Positions 5,373 through 5,896 of a DNA stretch of 5,896 nucleotides are shown piece after piece. The notes beneath the pieces are model-generated. The model ran no database searches and was not told the DNA's origin. It saw only the letters and a program-made list of their open reading frames with translations. Within the stretch, counting starts at the first letter, position 1. Every line of letters begins with the position of its first letter. This stretch comes from Methanobacteriota archaeon (GTDB taxonomy: Archaea; Thermoplasmatota; Poseidoniia; Poseidoniales; Thalassarchaeaceae): contig NYXO01000035.1 of the NCBI GenBank assembly GCA_002685415.1, positions 3,685 through 9,580 of the forward strand. The letters are read 5' to 3'. The position numbers and the translations under genes are program-made.

Positions 5373-5896
5373 TGGCTCACCTCCTCATGATCTTCAGGAA
5401 CCATCAACCGATTGAACCACTGTCCTAATCTTCCCGGCTCATGTGCGATGTGCTCGTTTGCATCCTTGAGAACTGGAGGATTGTGCCAATCGAAGGAAGG
5501 TGTCGGTGGTGGTGATGATGTCATCCACTCGAATGACCACCCACCCCATGGGTCGGCAGGAGCCTTTTCTCCCCTGACCAAACTAATCAGCATGTTTGCA
5601 ACCATGATGAAGTTAGAGAAGAAGAATAGGAATGCACTGACCGATATGAATAGATTCCATTCAGCAGCCCATTCTGGTAGATTAGTAAAGTCATCTGTTG
5701 TGATGAAGTAGGTGTGGTGCATTCTTGCCATTCCAACAACACCAAGCTTGTGCATAGGCCAGAAAATTCCGTTGTAGGTTACGAATGCAGTCAAGAAGTG
5801 AAGAGTTCCCAATCTTTCGTCAAGCATTCGTCCAGTCATCTTTGGATACCAATAGTAAATCGCTGAGAAGAATCCGAAGACTGTACCTCCTACCAG
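5369..5896 (-). CDS. coxA: Cytochrome c oxidase subunit I, C-terminal part (5' end outside window)
   Basis: The frame is open to the right edge; the last 175 residues are visible. Subunit I is the catalytic membrane subunit of the haem-copper oxidase, reducing O2 to water and pumping protons. The fragment begins in helix X/loop with GGTVFGFFSAIYYWYPKMTGR, a very strongly conserved stretch of A-type subunit I. It continues through helix XI (LTAFVTYNGIFWPMHKLG) and helix XII (LFISVSAFLFFFSNFIMVANML), then the C-terminal PADPWGGWSFEWMTSSPPP signature. The binuclear-centre histidines lie upstream and are not in the window. The loop after helix XI reads GMARMHH, where most homologues have GMPRRY, so the second haem-propionate arginine appears to be replaced by methionine. 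The gene ends in a TTGA overlap with coxC. Subunit II (coxB) is absent here and would be expected upstream, beyond the window. Confidence 0.97.
   Translation of the reverse strand: MVGGTVFGFFSAIYYWYPKMTGRMLDERLGTLHFLTAFVTYNGIFWPMHKLGVVGMARMHHTYFITTDDFTNLPEWAAEWNLFISVSAFLFFFSNFIMVANMLISLVRGEKAPADPWGGWSFEWMTSSPPPTPSFDWHNPPVLKDANEHIAHEPGRLGQWFNRLMVPEDHEEVSH
5377..5384 (-). promoter_or_regulatory. Shine-Dalgarno site fixing the TTG start of coxC
   Basis: GGAGGTGA on the minus strand lies inside the end of coxA, 4 bases before the TTG at 5372 (7 bases from the GGAGG core). It is the strongest ribosome-binding site in the window and justifies choosing a TTG start over a later codon. Confidence 0.8.

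Noticed and set aside
5503..5523. ggt/gat triplet run resembling a short tandem repeat
   Set aside because: It is the reverse complement of the codons for the SSPPPTPS segment of CoxA, a conserved protein signature.
5412..5711. Plus-strand open frame antisense to coxA
   Set aside because: Shadow of the conserved C-terminal part of subunit I.

Overview
This window looks like a piece of an archaeal genome, most likely a planktonic marine euryarchaeon of the Marine Group II (Poseidoniales) kind. The best sequence evidence is the tRNA-Ser(UGA). It has an archaeal-style D-loop (TAGCCTGGTA), an archaeal T-loop, a long variable arm and an encoded CCA. Other hints are an aerobic aa3-like cytochrome oxidase operon, a PKD-domain surface protein, very compact gene packing, a mix of ATG, GTG and TTG starts, and moderate GC by eye. 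The lineage is inferred; no phylogeny could be run.

Layout from left to right. (1) Positions 1-542, plus strand: the 3' end of a gene for a PKD-domain protein with a cysteine-containing C-terminal region. (2) Positions 543-2667, minus strand: a three-gene run, read ribD, then a small two-helix membrane protein overlapping the ribD end, then a TauE/SafE-family transporter. The PKD and TauE genes meet tail to tail, and both stop codons lie in the single palindrome TAATTA. (3) About 85 bp between two divergent starts (2667 and 2752) holds candidate Shine-Dalgarno (SD) sites and one TATA-like element. (4) Positions 2752-3783, plus strand: a diacylglycerol/sphingosine-kinase-type lipid kinase. (5) Positions 3787-3872, minus strand: tRNA-Ser(UGA), only 3 bp from the kinase stop. 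(6) Positions 3928-5896, minus strand: coxA (3' part), coxC and coxD, encoding subunits I, III and IV of a haem-copper oxidase. They are tightly coupled by a TTGA overlap and by SD sites lying over or beside stop codons.

Functionally, the cox cluster encodes a proton-pumping terminal oxidase. Subunit II is not in the window and would be expected upstream of coxA. RibD makes a riboflavin precursor, hence ultimately FMN/FAD. The lipid kinase belongs to membrane lipid metabolism, and the TauE-type protein is a probable anion exporter. No stretch over 300 bases lacks a gene. I saw no CRISPR array, insertion sequence or phage gene. There is no clear new multi-gene system here. The most interesting points are the altered GMPRR haem-propionate motif in CoxA, the enlarged, His-rich outward-facing regions of CoxC with a lone cysteine pair, and a bacterial-type bifunctional RibD in an apparent archaeon.
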